DNA of 64,000 nucleotides, taken from positions 3,348,001 to 3,412,000 of the forward strand of contig OZ260079.1 of NCBI GenBank assembly GCA_965284365.1, read 5' to 3'. A model generated the notes under the pieces. That model was not told the DNA's origin. It saw only the letters and a program-made list of their open reading frames with translations, and made no database searches. The position numbers were made by a program, and so were the translations under genes. Positions 60,950 to 64,000 of the stretch are shown piece after piece. The DNA is from Phragmitibacter sp965284365 (GTDB lineage: Bacteria; Verrucomicrobiota; Verrucomicrobiia; Verrucomicrobiales; Verrucomicrobiaceae). The stretch's first letter is position 1. Each line of letters begins with the position of its first letter.

Positions 60950-61377
60950 TCACCTTCACCGCCTACGGCACACCCAAGCCGCAACCGCGCCCTCGTGCCT
61001 TCGCTCGGAAGTTCGGCAACACCTATTCCGCCCGTGTCTATGACGCCGGAACTGCCGAGGGCTGGAAGTCTGCGGTAGCGATTGCAGCCAAGCCTTTCAT
61101 TCCTGTAGATCCAATCACAGAACCTCTGTGCGTCTCCATGGATTTCCGCATGATGCGGCCAAAGGGTCACTTCACGAAGAGTGGAGGGCTTACTAAGTCA
61201 GCCCCTGCGCATCCCTGCAACAAGGATGACTTGGATAACCTCGCTAAGGCCGTTCTGGACGCTCTGACGCAAATCGGCATGTGGCGCGATGACGGGCAGG
61301 TCGTGAGTTTGAAGCTGAGCAAGGCTTATGTCACCGAGAGGCCTGGTGCCGTGGTGGGGATTGAGGGGGTGAATTGA
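60946..61377 (+). CDS. rusA: RusA-family Holliday junction resolvase
   Basis: 143 residues. TKSAPAHPCNKDDLDNLAKAVLDAL and GMWRDDGQVVSLKLSK carry the conserved acidic residues of RusA (K-x-D-x-D-N-L-x-K and D-D-x-Q-V). The N-terminal part FTAYGTPKPQPRPR is typical. RusA cuts four-way DNA junctions and would act with the annealase and nuclease upstream. Confidence 0.93.
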   Translation: MITFTAYGTPKPQPRPRAFARKFGNTYSARVYDAGTAEGWKSAVAIAAKPFIPVDPITEPLCVSMDFRMMRPKGHFTKSGGLTKSAPAHPCNKDDLDNLAKAVLDALTQIGMWRDDGQVVSLKLSKAYVTERPGAVVGIEGVN

Positions 61378-61387
61378 AATTAGACTT

Positions 61388-61606
61388 ATGAAAACACATC
61401 TCGCAGTCTCTGAGCATAGGGAGACCCATAACTGGACTGGAACCCTGTGCGGATTCAGTTCCAGCCATTCAGAGGACGGCACAAACGCGGAGTCGGATCA
61501 ATCAAAGGTGACCTGCAAACGGTGCCTGAAAATCATAGCCGACCCGAAGCATTGGGCGCACGCCCGTTTCATTAACCCCAACCCGCCCACCAATGAGCGA
61601 GACTAA
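61388..61606 (+). CDS. Small Cys-containing protein of unknown function
   Basis: 72 residues with His/Cys sites (HNWTGTLCG, VTCKRCLKI) that may bind zinc. It overlaps the next gene by 14 bases. No family recognised. Confidence 0.5.
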   Translation: MKTHLAVSEHRETHNWTGTLCGFSSSHSEDGTNAESDQSKVTCKRCLKIIADPKHWAHARFINPNPPTNERD

Positions 61607-61994
61607 CAAAGAAGGGGAAGGGGAGGTCTTCATCTACCGCGTTCAAGACCGTAAGGGGCGTGGCCCATGGAAGCCTGGATTCTCTTCCAAGTGGGTAGAG
61701 GATAGAGCAACGGAGGCGGAGTATGACGCACTAGCCCCTCCGCCCGTGCATGTCATGTTGGCGCTGAACGAAAAAGCGGCAGGTAAACCTATGGGTTACG
61801 GCTGCACCTCCCTGGATCATCTTCGCCTTTGGTTTCAACCGGGGGAATACCAGACCCTTCGCCGCTTTGGATACAGGGCGGTCAAAATGAAGGTGGACCA
61901 GATCCTTTTAGAGATGCCGACACAGTGCGCCTTCGTCAGATCGCTGCCGCTGCGGATGAGGGTCGATAGTATTGAACTTTACCCACACCCCTAA
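61593..61994 (+). CDS. Phage protein of unknown function
   Basis: 133 residues. FIYRVQDRKGRGPWKPGFSSKWVE and YGCTSLDHLRLWFQPGEYQTLRRFGY resemble early phage proteins that carry a small conserved domain of unknown role. It is soluble. Confidence 0.6.
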   Translation: MSETNKEGEGEVFIYRVQDRKGRGPWKPGFSSKWVEDRATEAEYDALAPPPVHVMLALNEKAAGKPMGYGCTSLDHLRLWFQPGEYQTLRRFGYRAVKMKVDQILLEMPTQCAFVRSLPLRMRVDSIELYPHP

Positions 61995-62209
61995 CCCCCA
62001 TGCCCCCAATATCATCACATTGCGCGCAACAGGCCTTCAGGACACGTGCGCGGTTTTTGACACGGGGTAGGATTGGTATGCGCGAGATGCGCCGGCGTAG
62101 AACCCGACCAAACGACAGAATGCAAACCATCCCTTCACTCATGCCCGCGTCCCGCCTGTCCGGGAGTTCTACCGTGGGCAGCAGTGAGGGGATTTTTGTG
62201 CCTTAAAAT
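61995..62209. other. Non-coding gap in the early operon
   Basis: 215 bases with no supported gene. Two weak open frames here (Arg-rich on plus, another on minus) look like chance. No convincing promoter or terminator; a TTGACA near 62058 lacks a matching -10. Confidence 0.4.
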
Positions 62210-62428
62210 ATGAGCAACGTCACTAACTCAGATCCTCCAACAGCATCCTTCCCAGGGACGCTAGGTTTCGAGGCTTACATCAATGTTGATAACGAAATCG
62301 GCATCTCTCAGAAGGAGTATAACGGTGAGGAATCTGTTCTCACGCTCACTTGGCGGGAGGCTGAGGCCCTTCGAAAGTCTCTTCCGACCCTGATTAAATA
62401 CTGCAAACAAGCGAAAAGCGGGAAGTAG
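62210..62428 (+). CDS. Small protein of unknown function
   Basis: 72 residues; PGTLGFEAYINVDNEIGISQKEY then a helical LTWREAEALRKSLPTLIKY. No family recognised, but its position just before the replication genes and its clean composition make it plausible. Confidence 0.5.
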   Translation: MSNVTNSDPPTASFPGTLGFEAYINVDNEIGISQKEYNGEESVLTLTWREAEALRKSLPTLIKYCKQAKSGK

Positions 62429-62434
62429 GCAACA

Positions 62435-63181
62435 ATGAAACTTCCCTCCCTTCAGTTCTACCCGGGCGACTGGCGCAAAGATCCAGGCGTCCAGGCGCTG
62501 AGTTACCATGACCGTGGTGTCTGGTTTGAGATTCTGCTTCTTATGTTCGAATCGAGTGAACGCGGCAAGCTGTTGCTAAACGGGCGTCCCATGCCCGACG
62601 ACGCTTTAGCCCGTCTCCTCGGTTTGGATAAGCAAATCCTAACCAATACCCTAACCAAGTTGTTAGAGTTCGGGGTCGCTTCACGCGATGCTGACTCTAC
62701 CGCTCTGATTTGCAGGCGCATGGTAAGGGACGAGGAGATACGAAAAGTGAGGGCTGAATGCGGTAAATTGGGCGGAAATCCCGATTTGCTTAAGCAAAAG
62801 TCCAAGCAAAAGACAACCACCCAGGTTAAGCAAAAATCAACCCCTTCATCTTCATCTTCAATTTCATCTTCGGAAGAACCCCCTAACCCCCAAGGGGGAA
62901 AGGAATGGAGGCCTGATGACCTTCAAAAGCGAATCAACGGCTGGTATCACAGACGAGACAATACGCCCTGGAGTGAGAAAGAGCTCAGGGCCTACAAGAA
63001 GCTTCCGCCGACATCTGACGACGAGTTAGACCTGCTGGAACGCTACACAACCAAGCACGAGCATGCACGCCGGGACATCCCGACCCTGCTGAACAACTGG
63101 CAAGGGGACATCGACCGCGCTCGCCGCTGGGCAGACAACCCTCGCGGAAAAGAACAAACCAAAGAATTCACGATGCTATGA
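62435..63181 (+). CDS. DUF1376/YdaU-type replication protein
   Basis: 248 residues. KLPSLQFYPGDWRKDPGVQALSYHDRGVW is the DUF1376 signature; a winged-helix-like region follows (LARLLGLDKQILTNTLTKLLEFG), then a Lys/Ser-rich linker (about 115-145) and a helical C-terminus. Such proteins start phage replication and load the helicase. Its stop overlaps the DnaB start (ATGA), matching that role. Confidence 0.85.
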   Translation: MKLPSLQFYPGDWRKDPGVQALSYHDRGVWFEILLLMFESSERGKLLLNGRPMPDDALARLLGLDKQILTNTLTKLLEFGVASRDADSTALICRRMVRDEEIRKVRAECGKLGGNPDLLKQKSKQKTTTQVKQKSTPSSSSSISSSEEPPNPQGGKEWRPDDLQKRINGWYHRRDNTPWSEKELRAYKKLPPTSDDELDLLERYTTKHEHARRDIPTLLNNWQGDIDRARRWADNPRGKEQTKEFTML

Positions 63182-64000
63182 GAGGGCCAGACGAAACAAC
63201 CGCAGGCGCTTCAATGCCCTGGAGTGAGGAGGCCGAAAAGGCCGTCCTTTCGATCATGACGCAGGATGGCCGCTATGTGCCGGAGGCGGTTCAGCTATTG
63301 CGCCAGGAACAGTTCCATCACTTCGCCCACAAGGCTATCTTTGCGACCCTGGCAACCCTGTCAGAGAATCGCTCACCAGTGGGGCTTGAGTCGCTTACGG
63401 CCGAACTCCGAAACTCTGGCCAGTTGGAGAACATCGGAGGCGTGGCCTACCTATCAGACCTGTATCTCTACACGCTGCCAAGCCAGCTAACCTATTGGGC
63501 CGACATCGTGCGGGAAATGGCTCAACGAAGAGACGGGATCACCTTCTGCCAGAAGGCTATCGCAGAAGCGGCATCACTCCAACAGGGTGAGACTGCGGAA
63601 TGGTCAGCGCGCTTGGTCGATCAATCCCTGAAGCTTCACGAGCAATCCATCACGACCAAAAGCGCCGGCAGAGACTTCAAGGAGATCGTTCTTTCCATCG
63701 TGGATGCTGAATCCGCCCCCGCTCAATCCGGCATACCTCTTGGCTTTCCCTGGTTGGACGAGAAGACAGGCGGTGCGCAGCCGGGGCGATTGATTGTAGT
63801 CGCTGGGGGCACGTCGGACGGCAAGACCGCGCTCGCTCTGCAGATGGCTGCAAACTTGGCGGAAGCAGGCCACCCAGGCTCAATCTTCAGCCTCGAAATG
63901 CCGGGCGAGGAAGTGGTTCAGCGCATGATCTCGCAGGGCGCCCGCATTCGCTCGACAGTCTGGATGCACCGCAAGTTTGAGCAGGGCGAGCTTATGAAGT
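63178..64000 (+). CDS. Replicative DNA helicase DnaB-like (phage), 3' end off the window
   Basis: 274 complete codons before the right edge. The N-terminal domain SMPWSEEAEKAVLSIMTQDGRYVPEAVQLL and GGVAYLSDLYLYTLPS matches DnaB; the RecA-like domain has Walker A GGTSDGKT (about 210-217) where the usual host form is GRPSMGKT, then SIFSLEMPGEEVVQRMISQGA. It unwinds DNA at the phage origin. Coupled to DUF1376. Confidence 0.92.
   Translation, partial: MRGPDETTAGASMPWSEEAEKAVLSIMTQDGRYVPEAVQLLRQEQFHHFAHKAIFATLATLSENRSPVGLESLTAELRNSGQLENIGGVAYLSDLYLYTLPSQLTYWADIVREMAQRRDGITFCQKAIAEAASLQQGETAEWSARLVDQSLKLHEQSITTKSAGRDFKEIVLSIVDAESAPAQSGIPLGFPWLDEKTGGAQPGRLIVVAGGTSDGKTALALQMAANLAEAGHPGSIFSLEMPGEEVVQRMISQGARIRSTVWMHRKFEQGELMK

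Larger units (their letters stand above)
51127..64000 (+). mobile_element. Prophage or integrative element, left part, at tRNA-Leu
   Basis: From the tRNA 3' end onward come a tyrosine integrase, divergent ribbon-helix-helix regulators and a plus-strand early module (RecT, DUF2800 nuclease, RusA, DUF1376, DnaB). Gene style changes from the chromosomal side: many small genes and repeated ATGA overlaps. The right attachment site and any structural genes lie beyond the window, so phage, satellite and mobile island remain open. Confidence 0.85.

Noticed and set aside
62057..62085. TTGACA promoter candidate in the early operon gap
   Set aside because: No acceptable -10 hexamer at 16-18 bp spacing.
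62000..62206. Arg-rich 68-codon plus-strand frame
   Set aside because: No coupling, unusual composition and no family features; treated as non-coding.
51211..64000. CRISPR array, toxin-antitoxin or restriction genes in the element
   Set aside because: No regular spaced repeats and no recognisable toxin, methylase or nuclease-defence pairs were found; RHH proteins here are single and divergent, without a toxin partner.

Overview
The window looks like a chromosomal segment of a high-GC Gram-negative bacterium, most likely a verrucomicrobium. That placement is an inference from overall gene character and the style of the dispersed intergenic palindromes; no rRNA or other taxonomic marker is present. 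Two parts stand out: a polysaccharide locus of about 34 kb, all on the minus strand, and the left end of a prophage or related integrative element inserted at a tRNA-Leu gene.

Positions 1-4084 hold a partial fused gene (an RfaE/HldE-type nucleotidyltransferase joined to a PurN-type formyltransferase), an MsbA-like ABC exporter, and a plus-strand YeaD-type mutarotase. Positions 4418-38823 form the surface-polysaccharide cluster. It contains a WecA-type initiating transferase, WecB epimerase, two Wzx-like flippases, two O-antigen ligase/polymerase-like membrane proteins (one with a TPR tail), about fifteen glycosyltransferases (two of them double-domain fusions), three SAM methyltransferases (two FkbM-like), a GT2 plus two GT-C membrane proteins, and a NodU-type carbamoyltransferase at the promoter-proximal end. 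Many neighbours overlap by 4 nt (ATGA/GTGA), so they are probably translated in a coupled way. An intrinsic terminator sits immediately in front of the first gene of the cluster. A 167-bp long inverted repeat with TA ends lies between two glycosyltransferase genes and supplies the stop codon of one.

Positions 39040-50998 are a mixed housekeeping region: a small unknown protein, two Hsp20 chaperones with a perfect palindrome upstream, a TerC membrane protein, RecD2 helicase, a small Cys-rich exported protein, FabF, a Ski2/Hel308-like helicase, an HEAGH metallopeptidase-like protein and IspE.

From tRNA-Leu(CAA) at 51127 to the right edge is an integrated element. It starts with a tyrosine integrase, followed by a divergent pair of ribbon-helix-helix regulators around repeated palindromic operators. 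A long plus-strand early operon then runs to the edge: small unknown proteins, a coiled-coil protein, a RecT annealase, a DUF2800/Cas4-like nuclease, a RusA resolvase, a DUF1376 replication protein and a DnaB helicase cut by the window edge. Structural phage genes are not in view, so the element's full identity is open.
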